A DNA stretch of 64,000 bases from Sphingomonas phyllosphaerae 5.2 (GTDB taxonomy: Bacteria; Pseudomonadota; Alphaproteobacteria; Sphingomonadales; Sphingomonadaceae): NCBI RefSeq assembly GCF_000419605.1, contig NZ_ATTI01000001.1, forward strand, positions 3,506,501 to 3,570,500. The letters are read 5' to 3'. The notes under the pieces are model-generated. The model saw only the letters and a program-made list of their open reading frames with translations. It searched no databases and had not been told where the DNA came from. The position numbers were made by a program, and so were the translations under genes. Shown here one piece after another: positions 9,002 through 17,543 of the stretch (the stretch's first letter is position 1; the number at the start of each line of letters is the position of its first letter).

Positions 9002-9129
9002 CGCGGCCGTCGTTCCGCCATCGATCGCGACGATGGGCGCGCAGGGGAGCCAAGATCAAGCCGCGCGTCGACCGTCGCCGCCACAGGTGCCAGCCAGGGT
9101 GTCTGCGAGGCGATCCGGGGCCCCGTCAC

Positions 9130-9933
9130 TCAAATCTGCGAATAAGGGGTCGGGGCGAGGATCTGGTTATCGATACCCGTGGTGATCTCCGGGTCGGTAA
9201 GTCCCGGCGTTGCGATCAGCCGCCGCCAGGCCGGATCCGCGCCGAACGTGCCCCAGTTACGGTTGCGCGTCGCCAGATCCGGAAAGGTCAGCATGTAGGT
9301 CAGGCTCGGCAGCCGAGGCCCGGTCAGGTCTTGCGCGAAGAACACCGGCGTCAGCCCGGTACGGCGGAAGATCTCGATCTCGCCGCCCGTATCGAACATG
9401 TCGATCTTCGTCGCGCCGGCCTTCTCGCTATGACTGCGGTAGGTCCGCAATTCGAAGATGCGCGCCTGCTTGCCGCTCGGCACCTCGACGCGGGCGAAAT
9501 GCGGGAACGCCTGCATCAGCTTCACTTCGAGCGACGCATAGGGCGGGGCCGCCGGCGTGGCGTCGAAGAACGGCGCGGCTGCGCTCGTGTAGCCGCTGTC
9601 CGCAGCGAGCCGGCCAGCCAGCGCGGCGAATGCCGCGAGCGATGGATGGGGGACGAGAACGAGGATGCTCGGGCTGTCGGGACCGATGCTCACCGTGAAA
9701 ACGCCGACGGGTCCACAGCCGGCGCGGCGCGCAGCGGGGATGAAGGCGTCGCGGAGATACCCGTCGAGCCGCTCCTTCATCGGGCCGTTGACGAGACGGT
9801 AGGTGCGAAGCTCGTACACCTCGGGTGCGGCCGCGGCACCTGATCGGGCCTGCGCGCCGGCGCCAGCCGCAAGTGCCGCACTACCGGCGGTCGCCCCCGC
9901 GAGCATCGCACGTCGATCGATCGTAAGGGCCAT
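9130..9933 (-). CDS. NIPSNAP-family protein with Tat-type signal
   Basis: A 267-residue protein with two NIPSNAP-type ferredoxin-like repeats: YELRTYRLVNGPMKERL near residue 40 and FELRTYRSHSEKAGATKIDM near residue 145. The N-terminus has DRRAMLAG followed by a long alanine/glycine-rich stretch; this resembles a Tat or Sec signal but lacks a clear twin arginine plus FLK. Start 9933 is supported by GAGGAAACG just upstream. NIPSNAP proteins have no settled catalytic role in bacteria. Confidence 0.88.
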   Translation of the reverse strand: MALTIDRRAMLAGATAGSAALAAGAGAQARSGAAAAPEVYELRTYRLVNGPMKERLDGYLRDAFIPAARRAGCGPVGVFTVSIGPDSPSILVLVPHPSLAAFAALAGRLAADSGYTSAAAPFFDATPAAPPYASLEVKLMQAFPHFARVEVPSGKQARIFELRTYRSHSEKAGATKIDMFDTGGEIEIFRRTGLTPVFFAQDLTGPRLPSLTYMLTFPDLATRNRNWGTFGADPAWRRLIATPGLTDPEITTGIDNQILAPTPYSQI

Positions 9934-10107
9934 CGTTTCCTCGCCAAGCCGCCTGTCTACATACGAAGCCGATAGCGTCGACGTCGTCAACCGACGCGGG
10001 TTAAGCACGAACGTGAAGATGGTGCCGGGCCGGTGGATCGCTGGCCGGCGGCGACCGCGACCGGACCCACCCCTGCCGGCCCGTGACCAAGCGGACGATC
10101 AAGGCGT

Positions 10108-10446
10108 CTACCCGCCGCGCTCCACCACCGAATGCCAGTCCGCATAACAGGTGTTCCGCGCCATGTGACGGTCGAGGTCCGGAGCATTGTCGTCCCACCA
10201 CACCGGCCCACGTTCCCCCAGCCCGACCTTGGCCTGCTGGACGCGATCCCGTGCGCGGCGCAGCTCCGCTTCGTCGCCGGCATTCAAAGCCGCCCGTACC
10301 GCCCGCCGCGCCGCCATCAGGTCATCGACGAGCGCCTGCCGCTCCTCCGGCGCGAGCGCGGGATCGCTCTTGCGCCACAATCGCCCGCGCACGACGATAT
10401 AGCGACCATCGGGCGTGGTCGGCGGCTCGGTTACGTGCGCCGCCAC
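10108..10446 (-). CDS. Hypothetical protein (112 aa)
   Basis: A charged, mainly helical protein: GRYIVVRGRLWRKSDP is followed by two helices rich in arginine, glutamate and alanine (ALVDDLMAARRAVRAALNAG) and a C-terminal WWDDNAPDLDRHMARN segment. The GTG start at 10446 has GGAG eight bases upstream. It resembles small conserved proteins of sphingomonads, but no function is known. It faces the same way as the NIPSNAP gene downstream. Confidence 0.7.
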   Translation of the reverse strand: MAAHVTEPPTTPDGRYIVVRGRLWRKSDPALAPEERQALVDDLMAARRAVRAALNAGDEAELRRARDRVQQAKVGLGERGPVWWDDNAPDLDRHMARNTCYADWHSVVERGG

Positions 10447-10634
10447 TGGCCGGCTCCGTGGGCAGGGAACGCCGCCGCCTCGTCGCCCGCCACCGCGACA
10501 TGGCGTCGGCCGGGCTGCAGGCGGCGTGGCGCGAGAGGTCCCTCCCCATCACGCACGACGCGGCCATCGCCCGAAAGGCGTGCACGGGCGACATCGAGGG
10601 TCATCGCCCCCGCGGCGCATCGATCGACCTTTGC

Positions 10635-11900
10635 TCAACCCGCCCGTTTGGACGTGAGCCGAAGCAGCCGCCCGTCCGAGCCATCCTCCAATACCCACAA
10701 GGCGCCGTCGGGCCCCGCCATCACCGCCCTGATGCGGTTCCCCATGTCCCAGCGCTCCGCTTCACGCGGCACGATGCCGTCGAAGGCGATCCTGATCAGC
10801 GCAGTGGAAGCCAGTCCGCCGACGAACGCGGAATCGCGCCATTCGGGGAACATCTGCCCGGCGTAGAAGGTGAGTCCGGCCGGGGCGATGATAGGGTTCC
10901 AGTAGAGCGCGGGCTCCTGGAACTTCGCATTGCCCTTCGGAGATGCGATCGGCGTGTCGTCGTAATTCTTGCCGTACGACACCACCGGCCAGCCGTAATT
11001 GCGCCCCGGCTCGATCAGGTTCAGCTCGTCGCCGCCTTGCGGACCCATTTCGGTTTCCCACAACCGCCCATGCGTGTCGAATGCCAGCCCGTAAGGATTG
11101 CGATGCCCGGTGGACCAGGTTTCCGCGGGGGTCAGGTTTGGCGCATCGAGGGTAACCTTGCGGGCCACCGCCTTCGCCGCCGACCCGGTGTTCTCCGGCG
11201 GATCGATGACGCCGATCGTTGCCGCTCCTACCTTCCCGGCGCCCGGGTTGCCCGGGGCGGGCTTGCCGTCCAGCGTCAGCCGCAGGATCTTGCCCAGCGC
11301 CTGATCCGGGTCCTGCGCGGGTGTGAAGCGTTGCCGCTCGCCCGACGCAAGGAACAGATATCGGCCGTCCGGCGAGAAAGCGATATAGCCGCCGAACTGG
11401 CCGCCCTTGCCGCGCGGCAACTGCCGCCAGAGCACCTCGACATTCGCCAGCGCCGGCTGCGCGCCGCTGGTGTCCAGCGTGGCACGCGCGAGTGCCAGCC
11501 CGTCGCCGCCTTCGCCCGGCTCGGAATAGGTGAGATACACCTGCCGGTTCTGCGCGAACGCCGGCGCGGCGGCGACGAACAGTAACCCGCCCTGCCCTTC
11601 GAAATGGACGCGCGGCACGTTGCCGACCTGCGTCTTGGCCCCGTCGGCTTTGACCAGCCACAAGCTTCCTGGCTTTTCGGTGACCAGCATCGTCTGGTCG
11701 GGCAGGAAGGCGAGCGCCCACGGATTGTCGAACGTGGCGACCGGCGTGACCTTGAACGGCTTCGTGGCTGCGGGCTGCGACGAGCCGTAGTTGATCGGCG
11801 CGGCTGCCTGTGCGGCCGGCGGCTCCGACGGCTTGTCCTGAGAACCGCAGCCGGCGAGCGCGGAGAAGGCCGCCAGGGCGGCGAGTGATAAATGAGGCAT
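10635..11900 (-). CDS. PQQ-dependent-type sugar dehydrogenase lipoprotein
   Basis: A 421-residue six-bladed propeller of the glucose/sorbosone dehydrogenase (aldose sugar dehydrogenase, YliI-like) family. The mature protein starts at a lipobox (FSALAGC, cysteine about residue 17), so it is probably a periplasmic lipoprotein. Family signatures are NPWALAFLPDQTMLVTEKPG near the start, GQGGLL, STGHRNPYGLAFD and EMGPQGGDELNLIEPGRNYGWP. These enzymes use PQQ to oxidise aldoses; no PQQ biosynthesis gene is visible in the window, so cofactor supply is unknown. The start is fixed by the signal sequence at 11900, with GGTGG close upstream. Confidence 0.92.
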   Translation of the reverse strand: MPHLSLAALAAFSALAGCGSQDKPSEPPAAQAAAPINYGSSQPAATKPFKVTPVATFDNPWALAFLPDQTMLVTEKPGSLWLVKADGAKTQVGNVPRVHFEGQGGLLFVAAAPAFAQNRQVYLTYSEPGEGGDGLALARATLDTSGAQPALANVEVLWRQLPRGKGGQFGGYIAFSPDGRYLFLASGERQRFTPAQDPDQALGKILRLTLDGKPAPGNPGAGKVGAATIGVIDPPENTGSAAKAVARKVTLDAPNLTPAETWSTGHRNPYGLAFDTHGRLWETEMGPQGGDELNLIEPGRNYGWPVVSYGKNYDDTPIASPKGNAKFQEPALYWNPIIAPAGLTFYAGQMFPEWRDSAFVGGLASTALIRIAFDGIVPREAERWDMGNRIRAVMAGPDGALWVLEDGSDGRLLRLTSKRAG

Positions 11901-12230
11901 GCGCCACCTTTCGGGATTGATCCTGTACCGTGGCGAAAGTCGAACCATGATGCCAGTCATTGATGATTGATCTGGGTGGCGTGCGGGGCTTGTTGTCGCT
12001 TGACGCAGGTTCGCCACGGTATCGACGAGAAGCGCGACCTTCGCAGCGTCGTGCCGCGCAGCGGCGGCGGCACGCACGTGCCCTCCCCGAAAGAACGGAT
12101 ACGCACCTCGGTGAAGCGCGCTGGTTCACATAGCCGGTCGCTGGACTGAGCGCCCGGAAGCTTGCCGGCATCTTGCGCCCGCCGCGCCACCGGACGTGTA
12201 AGACACCGACAGCATGATCAACAAAACCAC
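11901..12230. other. Divergent intergenic region
   Basis: The space between the sugar dehydrogenase and the TonB receptor contains no convincing gene in either strand. It must carry both divergent promoters. Only the candidate iron-type operator at its right end is recognisable. Confidence 0.6.
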
Positions 12231-12253
12231 TTGCTAATGCTCATCGTTCGCAA
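12231..12253. promoter_or_regulatory. Candidate Fur-type operator
   Basis: TTGCTAATG-CTCAT-CGTTCGCAA is an inverted repeat with 7 of 9 arm positions complementary, 23 bases upstream of the TonB siderophore receptor start. Its shape and A/T pattern resemble Fur boxes upstream of alphaproteobacterial iron-uptake genes. The regulator is inferred from context. Confidence 0.45.
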
Positions 12254-12276
12254 TAGTCGACCGGCGGGGAGTATCT

Positions 12277-14415
12277 ATGCTACACATCACCTACCTGGTT
12301 GCGTCCGCGGCCGTGGCGGCACCGCCGCAGGACGCGGCGCCCGCCGCCGCGGCACGTCAGGATCGTACCGACGTCGCGCTGGACGATGTCGTCGTGACCG
12401 CCGATCGCTCCGACAGCTTCGGTGCCGATCTCGTGCAGGTCGGGACATTCCGAAACGCGCGCGTGATCGACGTGCCGCTGACGGTCAACGTCGTGCCGCA
12501 GGAGCTGCTGCTCGCGCAGGCGGCATCAGGCCTGTTCGATGCGCTGCGCAACACCGCCGGCGTCAGCCGCGCGCAATTGAACGGATCGACCTACGACAAT
12601 GTCGTGGTGCGCGGCATCCTGGTGGAAACGCGTACGAGCTTCAGGCTCAACGGTTCGCTTCCGACGATCAATCTCGTCGACTTGCCGCTGGAGAACAAGG
12701 ACCGGGTGGAAGTGCTGAAGGGAGTCGGGGCGCTTTACTACGGTTACGCGCCGCCGTCCGGCATCGTCAATCTGGTCACCAAGCGACCCACGTCCGACGT
12801 GACGACCTTTACCGGCAGCGTGACCGATCATGGGGCTGTCTATGCGGCGGCGGATGTCTCGCGCCGGGTTACGGACCGGTTCGGCATCCGCTTCAACGGC
12901 GCTGCCGGCATCCTCGACACCGGCGTCGATCGCGTGAACGGCGACCGCTACGTCGCGGCCGTTGCAGCAGACTGGGCGATCAGCAATGCGATCACCGCGC
13001 GGCTCGACGTGGAACATGTCGCCAAGGACATCACCGAAACCGCCGCGATCGCGGTGCCCGCCGCCGGGTCCGCGCTGGTGCCGCCGGCAGTGCCAGGGCG
13101 AGTCACGCTGCCGCCGATCCCCGATCCGACGCTCAATCTAGGGGGGCGGAACCTGCGCTACGTCGCGCAGGCCACGGACATCCTCGGCCGGGTCGACGTG
13201 CGGCTGTCGTCGCAATTCGCATTGACGGTCGAGGGCGGGCAAGCCGTCACGGTGCGCGATCGTGAGTTCAGCCAGATCGAGAATGTCGACTTCCGGGTTG
13301 GCTCCGCCAGCTACGGTCGCGGCACGCTGCGCATCGGGCGGGTCGTCGGTCAGCATTTCCGCAACCGGATCGCGCGCGCCGAACTGGCCGGAGCGTTCGC
13401 CACGGGACCGTTCACGCATCACCTGATCGTCGGCGCGAACAGCCAGTGGCGCTCGCAGAACGGCCGCAACGCGACCGGCCTGACCGCCGCGCAGGACTAT
13501 TTCGACCCGATCGATATCGCCGTGCCGGATGCAACGACCTTCACCACGGCACCACTGCGCGTCCGTGACGTCGGCGCCTATGTCACCGATCGGGTGGAGG
13601 TCGGCCCGGTACAGTTGCTGGGCGGTGTGCGGTATAGCGACTATCGCAGCCGCGCGACATCTGCCGCCGGCGTCCGCAGCGGCTTCTCGCTCGCGCGCTG
13701 GACCCCATCGGTCGGACTGATCGTCAAACCGGTCCGGTCGCTGAGCCTGTATGCGACTTATCTGGAGGGACTTGAAGAAGGCGGCACCGCACCATTGTCC
13801 GCCGTGAACGCGACGGAGGCGCTTTCCCCCGCCGTGTCCCGCCAATATGAAGGCGGCATCAAGGGCGAGGTGCTCGCCGGTGTCACATTCCAGCTTGCCG
13901 GCTTCCAGATCACCCGCCCGTTCGCCTTCCTCAATCCCCGCGACAACCGCTTCAAGCTGGCAGGACGCTCGCGTTATCGCGGGATCGAAGGATCGTTCAC
14001 GGGCGAGGTAACGCCCGCCCTCTCGCTCTACGCATCCGGCCAGTATCTGGACGCCGAGGTATTGAACGCCACCCCCGAAACCCTGATTGGGCTGCGTCCC
14101 GAGAATACCCCCGAGTGGACCGGTAGCGTATTCGCTGAATATCGACCGCCCATGTTGCGGGGCTTCGCCCTGGGTGGTGGCGCCTTCCATGTCGGACGGC
14201 GCGCCGTTAATGCGTTGAACGAGGGCTTCGTCGGAGCCTACACGACGTTTTCCGCGTCGATCCGCTACACCGTCGACGCCGCCGGCAAGAACGTGACGTT
14301 TCAGCTGAATGCCGACAATTTGACGAACGAGCGTTACTGGAGCGCGGCAGGCAACAACCTCTTGGGAGTGGGCCTTCCACGCCAGGTCAAGCTGACGACG
14401 CGCCTGTCGCTCTGA
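12277..14415 (+). CDS. TonB-dependent siderophore receptor
   Basis: A 712-residue outer-membrane receptor. A short signal peptide is followed by VALDDVVVTADR as the TonB-box region, a plug domain to about residue 175 (DVPLTVNVVPQELL, SGLFDALRNTAGVSRAQLNG, VRGI, VEVLKGVGALYYGYAPPSG, IVNLVTKRP), then a beta barrel ending in LTTRLSL with a terminal leucine, as usual for Bam-assembled barrels. The YGYAPPSGIVNLVTKRP stretch is typical of ferric-siderophore receptors, where it usually reads GxxxPGGxxNxVTK. The start has GGGGAG six bases upstream. A Fur-like site precedes it. The ligand is unknown; the copper genes downstream are convergent and separate. Confidence 0.93.
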   Translation: MLHITYLVASAAVAAPPQDAAPAAAARQDRTDVALDDVVVTADRSDSFGADLVQVGTFRNARVIDVPLTVNVVPQELLLAQAASGLFDALRNTAGVSRAQLNGSTYDNVVVRGILVETRTSFRLNGSLPTINLVDLPLENKDRVEVLKGVGALYYGYAPPSGIVNLVTKRPTSDVTTFTGSVTDHGAVYAAADVSRRVTDRFGIRFNGAAGILDTGVDRVNGDRYVAAVAADWAISNAITARLDVEHVAKDITETAAIAVPAAGSALVPPAVPGRVTLPPIPDPTLNLGGRNLRYVAQATDILGRVDVRLSSQFALTVEGGQAVTVRDREFSQIENVDFRVGSASYGRGTLRIGRVVGQHFRNRIARAELAGAFATGPFTHHLIVGANSQWRSQNGRNATGLTAAQDYFDPIDIAVPDATTFTTAPLRVRDVGAYVTDRVEVGPVQLLGGVRYSDYRSRATSAAGVRSGFSLARWTPSVGLIVKPVRSLSLYATYLEGLEEGGTAPLSAVNATEALSPAVSRQYEGGIKGEVLAGVTFQLAGFQITRPFAFLNPRDNRFKLAGRSRYRGIEGSFTGEVTPALSLYASGQYLDAEVLNATPETLIGLRPENTPEWTGSVFAEYRPPMLRGFALGGGAFHVGRRAVNALNEGFVGAYTTFSASIRYTVDAAGKNVTFQLNADNLTNERYWSAAGNNLLGVGLPRQVKLTTRLSL

Positions 14416-14720
14416 CCGGACCGACAGGCTGGCGTTGCCTCCTTCCCAAGGGGCGTGCGACGACGATCGACTGCACCGGCGAGTGCCCGCGCCGACTGTA
14501 CCGGCCTTGCAGGTCGTTGCGTGCTCCCGGCCGGAACGCCACATCGGGCTGTACGAAGATCCGCTCGCTCTCGATCGGTCGATACAGTGATCGTTATCCT
14601 GATACTCGCCCGCGATCCGCGCCGTTTAGCAGCAGGGTCGGCTACCCGCCTCCTATGCGCTGACGGGCGAAGCGGCGATGGCGAGCACCACGAGGAGACG
14701 TCCGGCGCGAACGGGATGCA
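14416..14720. other. Intergenic region between convergent genes
   Basis: About 305 bases between the 3' ends of the TonB receptor and the copper cluster. I see no gene with coding character and no hairpin followed by a T-run on either strand. Confidence 0.6.
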
Positions 14721-15158
14721 TCATTTCGCCTCCAGCGTCTCGAGATAGTTCTCATGGTCCTGCGCGGTCCCGATGAAGCGCTTCATCCGGGCAAGCCGGC
14801 CAGGCGGAAGCGCGGCTTCCGCTTTGGCAAGCTGTTCCGCGATCCGGTGCGCGTTGAAGTCGGGCACGCCCGCCCGCATCAGGTTTTCCGGACGCCGAAT
14901 GGAATCGCCGCTGCACAGCAGCAGCATCCAGCCGTGCGCGCCGCGCTCGAACAGCGCCCGTCCGCCGAAATCGCCCTGCGTCCAGTCGGCGATGCCGTGA
15001 TCGCCGCTGATCACGATCGGGCCGGTGTCGATCGGAAACCGAGGGCTGCCGAAATGAGCCTCGGTTCCCTCGCGGATGCGGGCTTCATCCAGCACGATGT
15101 TCGGAATGCCGCAGCCGGCGAGCGCAAGAACGCCCGCCAGCAGCACCAGCTTATGCAT
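14721..15158 (-). CDS. Copper-uptake-system-associated lipoprotein
   Basis: A 145-residue protein with a lipobox (LALAGC, cysteine at residue 16). The body carries ISGDHGIADWTQGDFGGRAL and WMLLLCSGDSIRRPE, the pattern of the small copper-uptake-system-associated periplasmic proteins found beside SCO and PCu(A)C. Molecular role unknown. Its start overlaps the end of the SCO gene by 8 bases, so it is the last gene of a PCu(A)C-SCO-lipoprotein operon. Confidence 0.8.
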   Translation of the reverse strand: MHKLVLLAGVLALAGCGIPNIVLDEARIREGTEAHFGSPRFPIDTGPIVISGDHGIADWTQGDFGGRALFERGAHGWMLLLCSGDSIRRPENLMRAGVPDFNAHRIAEQLAKAEAALPPGRLARMKRFIGTAQDHENYLETLEAK

Positions 15159-15771
15159 GGATCAATTGCCTGAGCCGGTCGACCGCCTGATCCTCGGGCT
15201 CCTTGGCGTCCATCGTGTCGGCGAACTGCCCGGTGCGGTCGAACAGCAGGATGCGGGCGGTATGGTCGATCGTATAGTCGCCATTGGGCAGCGGCACCCG
15301 CTCGACATAGATCCTGAACGCCTTCTCCATCCGCTTGAGCTCGGCGGGATCACCGGTCAGGCCGATCACCGGCGCCTCGAACATCGTGAGGAAGCTGGCG
15401 ATGTCCTCGCGCTTGTCGTGTTCCGGATCTACCGACACGAAGACGACGTTCATCTTGCCGGCATCCGCCCCCAAGCGCTTGTGCAGCAATGCCATGCGCG
15501 CCATCGTGGTCGGGCAAACGTCAGGACACCGGGTGAACCCGAAAAATATCGCGTAGGGCTTGCCCTTCAGCGTGTCGTTCGTGACCGTCCGGCCGTTGGT
15601 GTCGATCAGCCGGAACGGTCCGCCGGGCGCATCCTGCCGTGCAGCGCCCGAGCCGTTGCCTGTGCCGTCGGGTTCACGCGAGCATCCCGCGACACCGCTC
15701 ATCAACGTGATGGTCAGCGCCGCCGCCACGACGGCGCCGCGCACCGATCGGTGTGTGCGATGATCGACCAT
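15151..15771 (-). CDS. SCO-family copper-binding thioredoxin-fold protein
   Basis: A 206-residue lipoprotein (lipobox SGVAGC, cysteine about residue 30). The thioredoxin-fold domain has FFGFTRCPDVCP with the CxxxC copper-binding cysteines near residues 82-86 and the matching histidine in the DYTIDHTARILLF strand. SCO proteins deliver copper or maintain cysteines for the CuA centre of cytochrome oxidase. Its ATG overlaps the upstream PCu(A)C stop as TGATG, implying translational coupling. Confidence 0.95.
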   Translation of the reverse strand: MVDHRTHRSVRGAVVAAALTITLMSGVAGCSREPDGTGNGSGAARQDAPGGPFRLIDTNGRTVTNDTLKGKPYAIFFGFTRCPDVCPTTMARMALLHKRLGADAGKMNVVFVSVDPEHDKREDIASFLTMFEAPVIGLTGDPAELKRMEKAFRIYVERVPLPNGDYTIDHTARILLFDRTGQFADTMDAKEPEDQAVDRLRQLIHA

Positions 15772-16247
15772 CAGCGCTGCCCTCCACGCTGGTTCCCCGG
15801 CGCGGCGTCACCGGCGCCGCCAACGGCGAACTGCACCCTGACCAGCCCCGCACGCGCAAAGCGCAAGGTCGCCGGCACGCGCTCCCCTGCCTTCAGCGGC
15901 GCCTTGAGCCCGATAAGCATGATATGATCGCCACCGGGCGCCAGCGTCGCCTCGCCGCCGGCGGGAAGCACGATGCCGTCCGGCAATGGGCGCATCCGCA
16001 TCACGCCGTCCTCCAGCGTCATGGTGTGGATCTCGACGCGTTCGGCGCGCGGCGACGCGGCGGAGAGCAGACGGTCGGGTTGCGATCCCGTGTTGCGCAC
16101 CGTCAGGAAACCGGCTCCGACCGCGGCGCGCGGCGCGGTCGCCCGCGACCACGGTTGAGAGACGGTGACGCTGCCCTTGCGCACGTTTTCTGCGAACGCG
16201 GGAGCAGCAAGCGTGGCGATGAGCGCCAGCGCGATACGATAGGTCAT
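15771..16247 (-). CDS. Periplasmic copper chaperone PCu(A)C
   Basis: A 158-residue exported protein: a signal peptide (YRIALALIATLAAPAFA) precedes VTVSQPWSRATAPRA, typical of the family. The copper ligands fit the H(M)x10Mx21HxM pattern: VEIHTMTLEDGVMRM and later GGDHIMLIGL. It binds Cu(I) in the periplasm and passes it to cytochrome oxidase assembly factors such as SCO, encoded immediately downstream. The start at 16247 follows from the signal peptide; the frame is open to 16316. Confidence 0.94.
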   Translation of the reverse strand: MTYRIALALIATLAAPAFAENVRKGSVTVSQPWSRATAPRAAVGAGFLTVRNTGSQPDRLLSAASPRAERVEIHTMTLEDGVMRMRPLPDGIVLPAGGEATLAPGGDHIMLIGLKAPLKAGERVPATLRFARAGLVRVQFAVGGAGDAAPGNQRGGQR

Positions 16248-16529
16248 GCGATATCCTCGAAACAGGGAGCGTAGGTCAGCGCTGGCGCGCTGCGGCGCGG
16301 TGATCCGAAGCGGCATTCAGTCGGACGACTTGCTCCGGGCCATCATGCGATGGCCGATGTGGGCAATGCTTCCGAACGCGAAGGCGCTCCTGCGCATGGC
16401 TCAACCGGAAGACCGTGGCGCGGCGGCAAGCCTGCCGCCTTCAACGCGATCGATAGAACGGAAGAGCTGTTTGCGTGTCCGGAGGACCGCAACTGGCAGC
16501 AGGAGATCAGCCGGTGTCCCGGACAACCG

Positions 16530-16961
16530 TCAGTTCGTCAGCGGTGGTCCACGCAAGGGCGGGCGAAGATACGAAGCAGGCTGCGGTACGAAACCGGGCC
16601 CGCCGCGCAACGCCATCGCCGCGACGATCGCAAGCGCGATCGTGAGCAAGACAATGTCGACCGCTCCGATGACCTGCGCGGCCAGACCGGCGAACGCGCA
16701 CGGCATCTCGGCCCTGCCGTGATCCTTGCCGCCGCCGTGATCGGCCACCGCGCCGTGCATCATGGCCATGTCGCCGTCCATACCGGGCATCGCCATCGCA
16801 CCCGCCTGTGGCGCCAGCCCCGAGCAGACAGCGATGCCGATCCTGCCATGATCGTCGACGATCATATAGCCGGACGGCACCAGCAGCTTCAGCAGCAGTG
16901 CGCCTGCGCAGAGCAGCAGCGCGATACGACGTTGCGTCAGAAGGTGCCGAAAGACCGTCAC
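16530..16961 (-). CDS. DUF2946-type metal-associated membrane protein
   Basis: A 143-residue protein. A membrane segment (IALLLCAGALLLKLLVPSGY) leads to a short periplasmic part with a cysteine (IAVCSGLAPQ), a methionine/histidine-rich stretch (AMPGMDGDMAMMHGAVADHG) and MPCAFAG, then a second membrane segment (IVLLTIALAIVAAMAL). DUF2946 proteins accompany copper/TonB systems. GTG 16961 was chosen because the longer frame to 17096 would add low-complexity residues encoded across the GCGTG repeat; the ribosome binding site is weak. It precedes the PCu(A)C gene on the same strand with a 282-base gap. A paralogue is at 55041-55421. Confidence 0.75.
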   Translation of the reverse strand: MTVFRHLLTQRRIALLLCAGALLLKLLVPSGYMIVDDHGRIGIAVCSGLAPQAGAMAMPGMDGDMAMMHGAVADHGGGKDHGRAEMPCAFAGLAAQVIGAVDIVLLTIALAIVAAMALRGGPGFVPQPASYLRPPLRGPPLTN

Positions 16962-17262
16962 GCTCGCCTGGTTACCCCCGCCCCCTGCCGATGTCACCTG
17001 GACATTATGCCTCAGCGTGGCGTGGCGTGGCGTGGCGTTCGGAGCACGTCTGCTGCGAGAACGACGCTGTCCACGGGCGATCGCGACGCCGCGCAACCGA
17101 ATTGATCGACAGCGTCACGGTCGGTCACCGATCACGGTGCGCCGGACCCGCACGATCTACGTTGACGACCACGCGAGGAATGTGGCACTCGGCCGTCAGA
17201 TCGCACGTGGGCCGACAAACGGAGCCTAGGGAGTGGTTAGATCAGCGCCAGGTCGTTGATAC
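16962..17262. other. Intergenic region with a GCGTG pentamer repeat
   Basis: The stretch between the DUF2946 gene and tRNA-Gly. It contains nearly five tandem copies of GCGTG at 17015-17039. No further gene is supported; promoters for both neighbours must be here. Confidence 0.5.
17015..17039. repeat. Pentanucleotide tandem repeat (GCGTG)4.8
   Basis: Four exact copies of GCGTG plus GCGTT in direct tandem. The unit length is not a multiple of three, so copy change would alter spacing or frame upstream of the DUF2946 gene. Confidence 0.8.
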
Positions 17263-17336
17263 GCGGGTGTAGCTCAATGGTAGAGCAGAAGCTTCCCAAG
17301 CTTACGACGAGGGTTCGATTCCCTTCACCCGCTCCA
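17263..17336 (+). tRNA. tRNA-Gly, anticodon CCC, CCA encoded
   Basis: A full cloverleaf can be drawn: acceptor GCGGGTG pairs with CACCCGC, the D arm is GCTC..GAGC, the anticodon loop is TTCCCAA (anticodon CCC) on a GAAGC/GCTT stem, the T arm has GGTTCGATTCC and the discriminator T is followed by encoded CCA. The outermost anticodon-stem pair (G-A) is mismatched. It decodes GGG. No duplicated 3' end indicating an integrated element was seen downstream. Confidence 0.96.
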
Positions 17337-17543
17337 GCAACGAACACAGGCTTCCGTTGGTCACAGGCCGCGCTCGGGTAGCGTCCCGAGCTGCTCGCAC
17401 CTGGCGTTGATGAGCGGACCCGCCCGCCCAACAAACGCTGAGGTCATATACATGCCCTCTCCACGCGCACTTTCCGTCCACAGCCAACGCGTTTGTCGAT
17501 CTGCGCTTTGCTTTTCCAGCAACCGGGCGGAAGGATCGGCGCC

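Noticed and set aside
16317..16397. 26-residue frame on the minus strand between the DUF2946 and PCu(A)C genes
   Set aside because: Too short and without a good ribosome binding site; no similarity recognised.
17263..17336. tRNA-Gly as attachment site of an integrated element
   Set aside because: No integrase gene and no repeated tRNA 3' end were found in the following sequence.
17372..17391. GCTCGGG/CCCGAGC hairpin after tRNA-Gly as terminator
   Set aside because: The 7-pair stem is real, but no T-run follows on either strand, so intrinsic termination is not supported.
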